Positions 11,003 through 20,662 of a DNA stretch of 64,000 bases are shown here, piece after piece (within the stretch, counting starts at the first letter, position 1; every line of letters starts with the position of its first letter). The notes under the pieces are model-generated. The model had not been told where the DNA came from, did not search any database, and saw only the letters and a list, made by a program, of their open reading frames with translations. This DNA comes from Omphiscola glabra (Eukaryota > Mollusca > Gastropoda > Lymnaeidae): positions 25,663,340 through 25,727,339 of the forward strand of contig OZ024794.1 of the NCBI GenBank assembly GCA_964017045.1, read 5' to 3'. Position numbers and translations under genes: made by a program.

Positions 11003-11050
11003 TTAGGGACTAGCTTTGCGTCACTAGTCCCCTTTCCCAAGGGGTCATTC

Positions 11051-11428
11051 TATCTCTCTCTTTCTCTATCGCTCTATTTCTCTATAGCTCTATTTCTCTA
11101 TCGCTCTCTTTCTATATCGCTCTCTTTCTATATCGCTCTCTTTCTATATCGCTCTCTTTCTATATCGCTCTCTTTCTATATCGCTCTCTTTCTATATCGC
11201 TCTCTTTCTATATCGCTCTCTTTCTGTATTGTTCTCTTTATCTAGCGCGCTCTCTCTATCGCTCGCTCTCTATTGCTCAATCTCTAGCGCTCTCTCTATT
11301 GCTCTCTCTCTCAGTAGTGCTCTCGATCTGTCTCTCTCTCTATATATATATGGCTATCTCTCCATGGCTCTTTCTCTCTCTATCGCTTGCTCTCTCTCTC
11401 TCTCTCTATCGCTCTTTCTCTGGATCTA
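11051..11428. repeat. pyrimidine array between copies A2 and B1
   Basis: The first part is regular CTCTTTCTATATCG units (16 bp, about eight in a row from 11100). It then degenerates into CT, TATA and GCGC variants up to 11428. It belongs to the same motif family as 996-3422. Confidence 0.93.
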
Positions 11429-11429
11429 A

Positions 11430-11441
11430 TCTTAACATATG
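11430..11441. repeat. right copy of the 12-bp direct repeat
   Basis: TCTTAACATATG directly follows the array ending at about 11428 and matches 950-961 exactly. Confidence 0.5.
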
Positions 11442-11459
11442 CCCCACTAACTAACACTA

Positions 11460-11910
11460 ACTGGGATCCATTGCACTGTTACCTTGCCTCCTAGTTCGCC
11501 GATTTTGCACACGTCATCAATGATCAACTAATTGAGTGGTACCATGTTTCTTTCCCAGAATCTCGAGAGTAGATCTTGAGTCCGAGAACATGATCACATC
11601 GAGCCCCGCAAGCTCGTTTTCCTTCAGTGTGTGTTACACGCTCTCCAGGGCCCTGTGTATAGCCTCACGCTCGCATCAAATTTTGATACTGCTGCAGTCC
11701 ACAGGACCCCAAGAGTTCTTGACTTTGTGTCCCCCCTGCTGGGTATAGTATGAGCGCACCGTACCCAGCCGTACCTTCTCTCAGATTGGACGAACCATCC
11801 GTGAACACTTTCACAGGTACTTTGGAGTACAAATCCATGGTCTCTAGGGCAGCCGCTCTCTGAACATGTTCAGTGCTCCATTTTGTCGCTGCTGCATCGG
11901 TCAAGGCCAA
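11460..11910 (-). pseudogene. truncated RNase H of non-LTR copy B1
   Basis: VKVFTDGSSNLREGTAGYGA is the first RNase H strand with its Asp. VQWIP near 11465 is the last block. The middle is frameshifted, and nothing follows before the pyrimidine array. Confidence 0.8.
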
Positions 11911-11925
11911 ATCAATGGAGGGACG

Positions 11926-12492
11926 TTAGAGTTCCGCGTACGGAGGATTAACTGGGATTTGGGTCAGACGTTCTCTATTTTGGGTCATATCGACTGTCCT
12001 TTCCAGCTCCACAACCTGGTGATTGAAAGATGACCTATTTACTCTTCTGCCCGCCACCCAGTTGTTCTGCATCTGTGACGACGGTTCATTTTCGTCCAGA
12101 CGACGGTACCCCTCTAAGGTACTTAATATTGCTTTTTCCCTCCTTATTTCTAGCGGTTCTACAGCGGCTATGGGTGTGTTCCTGAATGAGCCACAGATGA
12201 ATCTCAGAGCCTGATTCCGGATTCGGCCCAACTTTTCCAATGCGGTCTTGCTTGCTATGGATTGGACCGGCATACTGTTATCCATTACCGACCTTACACT
12301 GCTTAAGAATAGAGCTCGAAGCGTACTTGCGCCCGCGCCCCAACTTGTGCAAACAAGTTTTTTCATCAGATTGAGCTTGGCGGTTGCCTGGGAGCAGAGG
12401 TTCTGTACATAATTGTGCATTTGTAACTTTTGATCCCATTTGACCCTTAGGTAAACCGGTTGCTTGTCCCATTTAAGCGCTACATCACCCAC
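11926..12492 (-). pseudogene. RT thumb and connector of non-LTR copy B1
   Basis: 188 residues: ALKWDKQPVYLRVKWDQKLQ, LVCTSWGAGASTLRALFLSS, EPLEIRREKAILSTLEGYRR. These match the thumb and connector of copy A1. Confidence 0.85.
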
Positions 12493-13383
12493 CTTGAGCT
12501 CGATCTCCTGTTTGAGAATGGTTCATGAACCTGTTGATTGAAGAAAGTTCTTGTTGTAATAGCTTTTGCAGGCTGCGGATATCTTTACCGGTACTCCGGA
12601 TAACCAAATCATCGACATGCATCGCAGCTTTAATTGCTAGATTTTGTGACAAGACATTGATGTAGGCTAGGAAGAGAGTGCAACTAAGGGCTGACCCTTG
12701 CGGGAGCCCTTCTTCAAGGGTTCTCCTCCTGGAGGTTTCACTGCCGAATTTCTTGCTGATTATTTGGTTTGTAAGGAAACCGGCAACCCACCTGTACATG
12801 TTGGTAGTTACTCCCAACTGGTAGTTACTCCCAACTTGTTCAACTTCAACAATAGACCGGACCTCCACACCCGGTCATAGGCCTTTCAGAGGTAAAAAAA
12901 AAATACAGCCACTGTATGCGAATTTTCTGAAGCCCATCTGTGATGGACTGGAGAAGACAGAGCACTTGGTCTAAAGGCTGCATTCCCTTGCGGAAGCCCG
13001 CCTGTATTGGACTGAGGCTACCGGTACTCTCCAGGTACCAGTAGAGCCTCTGATCAACCATTCTCTCGGCTACCTTCTCCAAACACGATGTGAGTGAAAT
13101 CGGACGGTAGTCGTTCCGTTAATCGAGTTTTTTCCCTTCTTTTGAGAATAGGAACAATGGTATCGCTAAGCCAAGCTCTGGGTAGGATTCCTGTTACCCA
13201 TGATTCGTTAATGATTGACAATAGTTTTGCATTAGCTATCGGGCCAAGGTTTTTGATCATTTCGTTACAGATCGTGTCCGGACCTGATGCTTTGGCGGCG
13301 TTGCACTTTGGCGGTTTGCAACTCAGCCATAGTGTGTAAGGGGCAGTGAATATCTCGGCGTGCGGTCCCCACTGTGGGGCCAC
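12485..13383 (-). pseudogene. reverse transcriptase of non-LTR copy B1
   Basis: Spread over three frames: KASGPDTICNEMIKNLG, then ERMVDQRLYWYLES, AGFRKGMQPLDQV, TNMYRWVAGFL and GLPQGSALSCTLFLAY. The polymerase box is MHVDDLVI, with FA replaced by HV but both Asp kept. A 17-bp local duplication (GGTAGTTACTCCCAACT at about 12803) adds to the breaks. Confidence 0.88.
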
Positions 13384-13757
13384 TTATCCATGCTTCCGGA
13401 GACGGTTAAGTTTTCGGCTCTCTCTGGACTCATTCTGCTTTCTGTTGATCCTTGCAAAGTGCTTTTTCAAAGCCTCGGCACTATTGCCATCTGTGTTAGC
13501 CGTGCCAGTAGTCGTTTGCAAAGGACGCAGGTTTAGGAACTTCCCCATGCAGGATAGTGAGTCCATCAATCGCCAATCCTTTTTTTCCGTCTTTCAGGTC
13601 GAGCTTTCCACATGTCCCAACCCATTTTTCTTTCTTTGCCTTATCGACCTCCTAACGGACCTCGGCTGTAAGTCGCCGGAGCAGCAACCGTCTTCAACTT
13701 TCCACCTTTGGTACGTGCTCTCTTCGGTTCACGAACCATCTCTGCCAACTTCTTGTT

Positions 13758-14519
13758 CTAAAAGGTGCAGAACTTGCTGGTCCCGTTGGTTCTAGGGATT
13801 GTTTTCTTTGCCACTGCGAGTATTATACTCACGAAATTGCTGTATGCAGCGTCGGTGCTTTCGGAAGTATCGGGAATCCCAGCTGATTCCTCGATCGTGT
13901 TCTCTTTTCTTTCACGGAACAGCCAATGTCTCCTAGCAAACATTGGCTTTGCCAGCACAAGATCTATTGTTATGAGAGTTGTTCGACGGTCGCTACCAAC
14001 CTCATCCAAGACTTCACACTGGGTCTTTGCCGCGAGCTCGGCCGAGACCAGTGTTACATCGGGGCGAAACATGGCACTATTGCCAGAATAAGCAGTTTGG
14101 GCACACTGTGGCCGTTTTTGTAGCCTAACGAGGTTGGTCGTGAGCTTGACCTCTTTTAAGTAGCGCCCTGAGGAGTTTGTATCGGGGTAGCCCATATTCC
14201 CCATATGGGCGTTAAAGTCCCCTGCTATAATTCTATTTGTAAAGTGAATAGTGCCGTGCAGTGGAAGGCGCAATTTATTTCTACGGGTGTTATAAATCTT
14301 GCTTAAAAACTTGGCAAACTTACCACCTAACCCTACTCTCAGAGTCATAGTATCTGTCCCACCAACGATTCTGCTCTCTACCAGCTCCGCTGTGAGGGGG
14401 TTTCGCACAAGTGTTACCAGCCCTCGGCAATTTACGCAAGTGCAGCTGTAAACTGAAAAGCCCGTGATGTGCAATGGGTTCTTTTTCAGTAGGGTCTCCT
14501 GCAATAGAGCTACATCCAC
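13758..14519 (-). pseudogene. endonuclease domain of non-LTR copy B1
   Basis: Motifs DVALLQETLL, IYNTRRN, IIAGDFNAHMGNMG and DVTLVSA are intact. The SDHxP motif is changed to SDRRT, which removes the catalytic His. It ends in the conserved TIPRTNGTSKF linker. Confidence 0.9.
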
Positions 14520-14960
14520 TTCTCGGCTGTGGAATAGGTTGGTGAGTTCAGGGATTTATCTCTGAACCCATTACAGTTAAGCTGCATAACTACTATGGTT
14601 GTGGGGAGGTGACCAGCGGCACCCATTGCCTTATGCTCCCAGTAGCACTAGCGCCTACAGTCGGCCTGAGCCCCGTTACAGATCTGCAGGGGAGGAGGGG
14701 ATTCGAGTTCCCCCCAGTTTGGTCGATGTTTGTCGTACTCGCAATATTGGTTGAATAAGCAACTAGACTTTATTTTCTTACCTTCCCCCGGTGAGAAACT
14801 ACCTTAGTAATCTCTCACCTTCGTCTTGGGGGACAGACGTAGTGACGTGAGTTTTTTGGCTTCTTGTGGTCTGCTCTACCTTACTAGTCGGTCGCACCAC
14901 ATAGAGGCAAAACTCTTGCTGGGACTGCCGAGACAGTCCTTTTACCGACATCTGCCCCAC

Positions 14961-15229
14961 TATCGCTGACAATGTATCTCGACCCTCGTTCATTCACCCA
15001 CTATTGATACTTCTGTTGCAATGTTCAGTGAACTTTTACTTTAGATATTACGACTCTAAGCTAACTTCAGCGTTTTTAATGCAAGGACCTTGGATTAGCA
15101 TGTAGCCTCCTAAGGTTGAATAGTTTTATCATTTCCCTGTGACCCCCTAAGACCACTGTGGTAGTCTTCGCTTAAAAGTTTTCTTCCTATAATATTCACT
15201 GCCAAATTTTGTGTAGATAATACGGTCTG
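14961..15229. other. short non-coding gap between non-LTR copies
   Basis: AT-rich sequence between the 5' leader of B1 and the 3' part of the next copy. No recognised feature. Confidence 0.5.
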
Positions 15230-16637
15230 TAAGAAAACCGGACACCAACCTGTACATATTTTCAGTTACTCTTAATTTATTTTATTTTTTGCAATTCTGA
15301 CAATAGACCGGACCGTGTTCCACGTAAGCTTGTCGGAGGTCAAGGAATGCGGCCACAGTATGGGAAATTTTCTGTAGCCCATCTCTTATGGACTGGTGAA
15401 GACGGAGCAGTTGTCCTTTTGGCTGCGGAAGCCAGCCAGGTTTGGACTTAAATAGTCGGTACCTTCCAGGTACCAATAGAGCCTTTCATTAATCATTATC
15501 TCATCTACCTTACCTAGACGCGATGATAGGGATATCGGCTGGTAGCTGTTCGGTTGATCGTTATTTTTCTCTTCTTTGGGAATAGGGCCAATAGTAGCGC
15601 TTAGCCAAGTTCTAGTATGATATTCAATTGTGTTAACCTTGCTATAATCGGTACAGGGTTTTTATTAATTTCTTTGCAGATCTTGTCCTGTCCTGGTGAC
15701 TTGTCGGCTTTTCATTTGTCGATTACTTTCTGAAACTCTACCAGTATGTAAGGCATGGTAAAGATTTCGGCACGCGGTCCCCAGGCCGTCCAGTTTCCGT
15801 ATTTTTTTGGTTTCTTCCTGCTTTAGACCAGAGGTTGCCAACCGCCGGCCCGCGGGCTGAATCTTATGCAATATTTCGGCTCTCGGATGCCTGATCTATC
15901 ACCATAAACTTAATCGTTCTCCATTCAGTTGGAAAAGAAATCAATACAACATCTAGTGGGTGATAGTTTGAATATATTTGATTGCAAACTGTTTACTCGC
16001 TTTCAAAGTGTCCCGCGGTGCCTTTTGGGTTGGCCATCCCTGCTTTAGACTAACATTTTCAAAATGCCTGTTTAGGGCCTCGCCACTTTTGGTATCTGTA
16101 GTAGCCATGCCTGTTGTCGTTTGAACGGGTCTTAGATTACGCATTTGCCCCATGCAGGATAATAAGTCAATCAATCGACATGCTTTTTTCCGTCTGTAAT
16201 GTTGAGTTTTTCGCTTGTGCCAACCAATTTTTCTTTTCGACCTTCTTTCGGACCTCGGCCGTCAGTCTTTTGTAGGCAGTTCGAGCCGCTGTCGTCAGTC
16301 TGTTGTAGGCAGTGCGAGCTGCTGCCGTCTTCAATCTTCCTGCTTTGGCCCTTGCTTTCTTTCTTTCACGTACCAGCTCCGGAAACCTTTTACTCCAGAA
16401 AGGTCGGAACTTACGTTTCCCGTGCGTCCTAGGAATGATGTTCTCAGAGGTATCCGGGGTCCCTTCTGGTTTTTCTATCGTGCTCTCTATTCCTGCACAG
16501 AATAGAGTCCATTTAGCTTTGCCGGACAGCCAGCGCCTCCCAGCAAGCCTTGCTTTATCCCCTGCAAGATCTAAAGATATGAGGATTGGTCGATGCTCAC
16601 TTCCAATCTCAGGGAGCACATCGTCTTTTTTGAGCAT
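15230..16637 (-). mobile_element. decayed non-LTR retrotransposon, copy B2, with hAT MITE insertion
   Basis: The end of the endonuclease (GSEHRPILISLDL) and the linker (IIPRTHGKRKFRPFWSKRF) are at 16167-16637. A connector (RNLRPVQTTTGMATTDTKSGEAL) runs to 16051, followed by scattered RT remnants to about 15230 (AAFLDLRQAY, LYWYLE). A short direct duplication lies in the linker (TAAARTAYNRL and TTAARTAYKRL). The 214-bp element at 15829-16042 interrupts it. Upstream it is replaced by the 30-bp array at 16638. Confidence 0.82.
15829..16042. mobile_element. hAT-type MITE with 8-bp target duplication
   Basis: Ends CAGAGGTTGCCAAC and GTTGGCCATCCCTG pair as an inverted repeat (CAGRGRTKGCCAAC). It is flanked on both sides by CTTTAGAC (15821-15828 and 16043-16050). 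214 bp, no ORF. It differs from the SPIN-like copies. Confidence 0.85.
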
Positions 16638-16817
16638 CTAGTTCCACAGTATACAGAAACTAGTGTGCTAGTTCCACAGTATACAGAAACTAGTGTGCTA
16701 GTTCCACAGTATACAGAAACTATTGTGCTAGTTCCACAGTATTCAGAAACTAGTGTGTTAGTTCCATAGTATACAGAAACTAGTGTGCTAGTTCCACAGT
16801 ATACAGAAACTAGTGTG
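16638..16817. repeat. 30-bp tandem repeat, 6 copies
   Basis: The unit starts CTAGTTCCACAGTATACAG and ends ACTAGTGTG, so each unit carries near-inverted CTAGT ends. One unit has TATTGTG, one has TATTCAG, and one GTTCCATAG. It replaces the expected upstream sequence of copy B2. Confidence 0.95.
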
Positions 16818-16862
16818 CTTTTTCATACCCTTGCAGCGCCCAATAAGGTGGGTTCCTTTTCA

Positions 16863-17024
16863 TTAATTCTTCTTGCTAAGATTAACACAGCAGCCCAGTT
16901 TGGTAAATTGTACATACTCTCGTTGGTCTCTCTCTCTTTTAGACTCTAAAAATGTCTGTTTGTTACGGGCCTCGGCATTTTTGGTGTCTGTAGTGACAGT
17001 GCTTGTCGTCGTTTGCAAGGGTCT
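16863..17024 (-). pseudogene. non-LTR connector fragment, copy B3 part 1
   Basis: RPLQTTTSTVTTDTKNAEA matches the connector of copies B1 and B2. It stops abruptly at the LTR beginning at 17025. Confidence 0.7.
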
Positions 17025-17365
17025 TGTAATAGTAAAATAGGATGGCAACTTGTCTGTGTTCTGTGTAGCAACTCTTCTTTATTTCTCATTCTCATTGTTT
17101 TTATACCTCACATCACATGATCACTCATTCCAGTTCTCCAACCAATATTCACATCACATGATCACTCATTCCAGTTCTCCAACCAGTTAACACATCACAT
17201 GATCACTCATTCCAGTTCTCCAACCATTATCCACACCTTCAAGTTTCAACATTTATGAAAACAACTCACCACGTCCAGTCATACCACATGACAACAGCAC
17301 AGGGCAATCAGGTCACAAAGCTCACTCAGTACACACAACAATCATCAGTCATACATACTATCGCA
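17025..17365 (-). mobile_element. 3' LTR of LTR retrotransposon element A
   Basis: On the plus strand the block runs TGTAATAGT...ACTATCGCA, TG to CA with a 9-bp imperfect inverted end. A purine tract (ATTTAGAGGGAGA on minus, 17366-17378) lies immediately inside, as expected of a polypurine tract before a 3' LTR. It interrupts non-LTR copy B3. A 41-bp triplicate lies within it. Confidence 0.6.
17109..17231. repeat. 41-bp tandem repeat, 3 copies, inside LTR A
   Basis: Units begin CACATCACATGATCACTCAT at 17109, 17150 and 17191. The last few bases of each unit vary. Confidence 0.95.
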
Positions 17366-17850
17366 TCTCCCTCTAAATAATACAATCAATAATTATTTAA
17401 GATACAGTTACGTATGCACCATTACATCAATAGTAATAGTGAAATATTATTCAACACTTTGTATGCACAAATAGTTCAAATATTAATTTGCATTGCATAG
17501 CAATGAATATTTTGCATGTGTCTATCAGGGAAGCGTTTTTGGTGGTTTCAATGGCCTGCCATATCTTGTCACCACTTGTGCTTGAATGGGATGTGCTGGA
17601 ATAGGATTGATGACACATGGTAGCGACTCTTTCAACACAGCCTTTTTTACAACCTCTGGGTTGTTGCGTTGTGGTTCGTGAGTTGTATCGGGTCTGTTCA
17701 GGTCGAATAAATCTGGAGTACTGCTTTGCCCGCCAAATGTCTGTTTTTACATTTTCTGATTTTTTCGATTTGTCATCTCTTCTGTTGTTTTGACAATGTT
17801 TGACCTTGGTGTGGGGGCTTCTGAGATAACTACTGCTGGCTTCCATGTTT
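17366..17850 (-). pseudogene. 3' internal end of LTR retrotransposon A (integrase tail remnant)
   Basis: A minus-strand frame near 17555-17600 reads TRYGRPLKPPKTLP then stop, like the TRxGRxxKPP tails that end the Pol of many Ty3/gypsy elements. Other frames are broken. The purine tract and LTR follow directly. Sequence upstream is lost at the junction with non-LTR DNA. Confidence 0.45.
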
Positions 17851-17855
17851 CGGTC

Positions 17856-17966
17856 TTCAGTCTGGCAGCTTTGGTCCGGGCTTTTTTCCTACCTGTGACG
17901 AGTTCATCCAACCTTTTGTTCCAGACAGTTCGGAATTTGCGATTCCTGCATGTTCTCGGTATAGTC
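17856..17966 (-). pseudogene. non-LTR linker fragment, copy B3 part 2
   Basis: TIPRTCRNRKFRTVWNKRLDELVTGRKKART matches the endonuclease-RT linker. It lies 0.8 kb from part 1, with LTR-element sequence between them, and abuts the RT of the LTR element at about 17970. Confidence 0.7.
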
Positions 17967-17969
17967 TTT

Positions 17970-19133
17970 GTTCCACACATTTTATATGGCACTTCCTGGT
18001 AAACCCCGCTGTTTTTAGAATCGCCAACACTTCTCTGATACTGCTTACGTGTGTTTCCCAGTTATATGTAAATATACAGATATCATCAAAGTAGCTGACT
18101 ACGTTTGTAACCCCTTCAAATAATGGTCTTATTATTTTATTGAAAGCCACTGGTGCAGTTGCCAGCCCAAATGTCATGTAGTTGTATTGATATAGACCCG
18201 TGGGCCCTCTGAATGGCATGTAGTTGTATTGATATAGACCCGTGGGCCCTCTGAATGTCATGTAGTTGTATTGATATAGACCCGTGGGTCCTCTGAATGG
18301 CATGTAGTTGTATTGATATAGACCCGTGGGTCCTCTGAATGGCATGTAGTTGTATTGATATAGACCCGTGGGTCCTCTGAATGGCATGTAGTTGTATTGA
18401 TATAGACCCGTGGGTCCTCTGAATGTCATGTAGTTGTATTGATATAGACCCGTGGGTCCTCTGAATGGCATGTAGTTGTATTGATATAGACCCGTGGGTC
18501 CTCTGAATGGCATGTAGTTGTATTGATATAGACCCGTGGGTCCTCTGAATGGCATGTAGTTGTATTGATATAGACCCGTGGGTCCTCTGAATGGCATGTA
18601 GTTGTATTGATATAGACCCGTGGGCCCTCTGAACGCTGTGTATTCCTTACTTTCCTGCTCTAAGGGAATCTGCCAATATCCTTTCGTTAAATCTAGTTTA
18701 GTAAAATATGCAGCTTTCTTGAGTTTTGCTACTATTTGTTCCTGGTTAGGTATAACTTCTGCAACCATCTTAGTAACTGCGTTTAATTTCCTATAGTCGA
18801 CACATATTCCAATAGAACCATCCTTTTTTACTAATAATAGTGGAGATGAGTACGGGATTGTGATTCTTCTATAATTCCTACCTCTAACATTGTCCTTAAT
18901 TCCTCTTCTAACTTTCCCTGCACATGGAATGGAATTGTGTATGGTCTTATTGTTATAGGTTTTAAGTCTGTTAGTTCTATTTTGTGTGACCCTACAGATT
19001 TTTTCCCCGGTACATTTGATATCACCTCTTTAAATTCTTGTAAGATAAGGTTTAATTCCGTTTGTTGCTCCTCTGTTAGATTGCTATCTATCTTTATCTC
19101 TTTAGTGTCACTGTTACTACGGGAAAGTGTAGG
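17970..19133 (-). pseudogene. reverse transcriptase of LTR retrotransposon B, with internal 42-bp array
   Basis: RT order: VGSHKIELTDLKPI and IRPYTIPFHVQGKLEEEL, LLLVKKDGSIGICVDYRKLN, KLDLTKGYWQIPLEQ, the array, GLATAPVAFNKIIRPLF and YFDDICIF. The catalytic Asp residues (KLDLTKG and YFDD) are present. A frameshift lies at about 18835. Between PTGLYQYNYMPF and GLATAP the 14-residue block RGPTGLYQYNYMPF is repeated eleven times. The RT ends near GFTRKCHIKC; no RNase H follows. Confidence 0.88.
18175..18636. repeat. 42-bp tandem repeat, 11 copies, inside the RT of element B
   Basis: The unit starts CATGTAGTTGTATTGATATAG. The end units (1, 2 and 11) read GGGCCC, the inner units (3-10) GGGTCC, which indicates spread of one variant by unequal exchange. 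Every unit keeps the reading frame. Positions 5, 9 and 11 of the protein array read YMTF instead of YMPF. Confidence 0.97.
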
Positions 19134-19139
19134 TCAAAT

Positions 19140-20250
19140 TAATTCATCTCCGGAAGTGTCATCCAGTGTGTCCTCAGTTATTACTGACGCTCCATAAACA
19201 ATATTTGTTTCCTTAGGTGTGGAAATGTTCAGGTTTTCGTTTCTTTCATAATATTTGTTCACTCTATTTAAGTTATAGATTTTATACGTATTACCCTTTT
19301 TTATTTCTATATTGAATGGGGAGACAATTCTAGTGACCAAATATGGTCCTTCGGAGTATAGCAGCAGTTTGTTACCTTTTTTTGTTTTTGGTTTTAAGAC
19401 CCCCGTAAGGTTTTTACGGACAGTTACTCTATCAAAATTGATCTGATTCTTCTTAGCTTGAAGCTCTGTATTGAATACTGTTATATCAAGTGCTGTTTTT
19501 AATCTTTGTTAAGGTCTATGAAGTATTCATACACCGGTTTGTTATCTGTAGTTAAATTTTCATTAGTAAGTTTCTCAATATTTTCATGGGACCTCTTGGT
19601 TTCCTGCCGAACATGAGTTCGTAGGGTGAAAACATAGTTGTTTCATTGGGTACTTCTCTAAAGCAAATAATACTGCGGGTAAAAATGTGTCCCAGTTATT
19701 AGGTTCCTGGCTAGCTACTTTTCTCAACATCCCCTTAAGTGTTCCATTCAGTCTCTCCACAGCACCATTGGATTGCGGGTGATAAATAGAAGATTTTGTT
19801 GTTTTAATATTTCAAAGTTTACAAACTTCCTGGTACTGTTCGGCTTTAAATTGTGGACCATTGTCAAAAAGTATTATGTCTGGAAAACCCATTCTACAAA
19901 AGATTGTCCATAACGCTTCTTGAATATCTACTGACCTAATCGACCTAAGAGGGATTGCCTCTGGCCACCTGGTAGCTAAATCGATTAGTGTCAGAATATA
20001 TCTATTGTTTAGTGATGTCATTTGTAACGGTCCTACAATATCTATAGCTACCTTCTGAAATGGAGTTCCTATGGTTTCCATTTGTCCTAGATGTATTTGT
20101 TTGACAATTCCCGGAGATCTAGCTTTCTGACAGATGGGGCATGATGTTGTCCATGCCTCTTAATATCGTACTGTCATCGAAACATCGATGCATCGTCAAT
20201 TTTGGGTACAGGAACAGCGAGACAACAGCGGCGGGTGACAGGAACAGCGG
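19140..20250 (-). pseudogene. integrase of LTR retrotransposon B
   Basis: CPICQKARSPG (zinc-finger end) is followed by FQKVAIDIVGPL with the first catalytic Asp, LIDLATRWPEAIPL, and IILFDNGPQFKA with the second Asp. The C-terminal GPY/F module reads LLLYSEGPYLVTRIVSP. The middle, 19350-19810, is frameshifted. After the module the frame continues to DELI, one TGA (at about 19133), then RT sequence in the same frame. Confidence 0.85.
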
Positions 20251-20352
20251 GGCAGCAGCGGCTGGTGACAGGAACAGCGAGACAGCAGCGGCGGGTGACA
20301 GGAACAGCGGAACAGCAGCGGCTAGTGACAGGAACAGCAGCGGCTGGTGAAA
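20205..20352. repeat. 30-bp tandem repeat, about 5 copies, in the leader of element B
   Basis: GTGACAGGAACAGCGRGRCA-type units with a GCAGCGGC core, coding AAGDRNSETA on plus and stop-free on minus. It lies between the primer-binding site and the integrase, where gag is expected. Confidence 0.88.
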
Positions 20353-20644
20353 GGAACAGCAGGCACAGCAGCAGCGATGTACAGGAACGGTGGTACTCAA
20401 AGGCAGCAGGAACAGGAACATTGGTACTCAGCAGAAGCGGGCATTCTCAACTGGCGTAAACTCTGGCATCAGTAAATATCAGTAAACACAGAAACGTGGC
20501 AACGGTATCATCAAAGTACAGGAACGGTGGACAGCAGTTTCAGCAAGGGTTACAGAAATAAAGCACAGCAATACTCACATTAATATTGTCACTGAAACGT
20601 TAAAAATTTCGAAACTCGTGATTTCACGGCACAAGGCATATCTG

Positions 20645-20662
20645 GCTTTGGACGGGCCCCCA
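20645..20662 (-). promoter_or_regulatory. putative tRNA primer-binding site of LTR element B
   Basis: TGGGGGCCCGTCC starts immediately inside the LTR end on the minus strand. A TGG start directly after the LTR is the usual form of a primer-binding site. The tRNA was not identified. Confidence 0.5.

Larger units (their letters stand above)
7635..11050 (-). mobile_element. I-type non-LTR retrotransposon, copy A2, with SPIN-like insertion
   Basis: Same family and orientation as copy A1. It retains endonuclease, a shortened linker and RT in one long frame (8808-10607), thumb pieces, and the C-terminal Cys/His segment (7663-7908). RNase H is deleted: sequence jumps from the EPLHI segment to MTQQGGQAWIKDL near 8100. 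The linker lacks about 78 residues relative to A1. A 187-bp hAT element interrupts the thumb at 8291-8477. The 5' end stops at GGGGTCATTC, about 120 bp shorter than A1, and meets the array at 11051. Confidence 0.92.
11455..14960 (-). mobile_element. diverged I-type non-LTR retrotransposon, copy B1
   Basis: Same domain order as the A copies but only moderately similar in protein, so a second subfamily. Endonuclease is at 13758-14519, linker about 13384-13750, RT 12485-13383, thumb 11926-12492, and RNase H 11460-11910, cut off at VQWIP near 11465. The 5' leader (about 14800-14960) shares CTACC, GGTCGCACCACATAGAGG and AACTCTTG-like blocks with the A1 leader at 7395-7450. The endonuclease SDH motif is SDRR and the RT box is HVDD. 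The C-terminal Cys/His segment is missing. Confidence 0.9.

Noticed and set aside
17849..17856. GGTCT near 17850 as a target duplication partner for the LTR start flank at 17020-17024
   Set aside because: The GGTCT there is explained by the conserved linker coding sequence of the non-LTR fragment, and no 5' LTR precedes it.
20119..20421. 100-codon minus ORF rich in Leu, Ser and Pro that could be mistaken for a signal-bearing protein
   Set aside because: It reads the 30-bp array in the leader of the LTR element.
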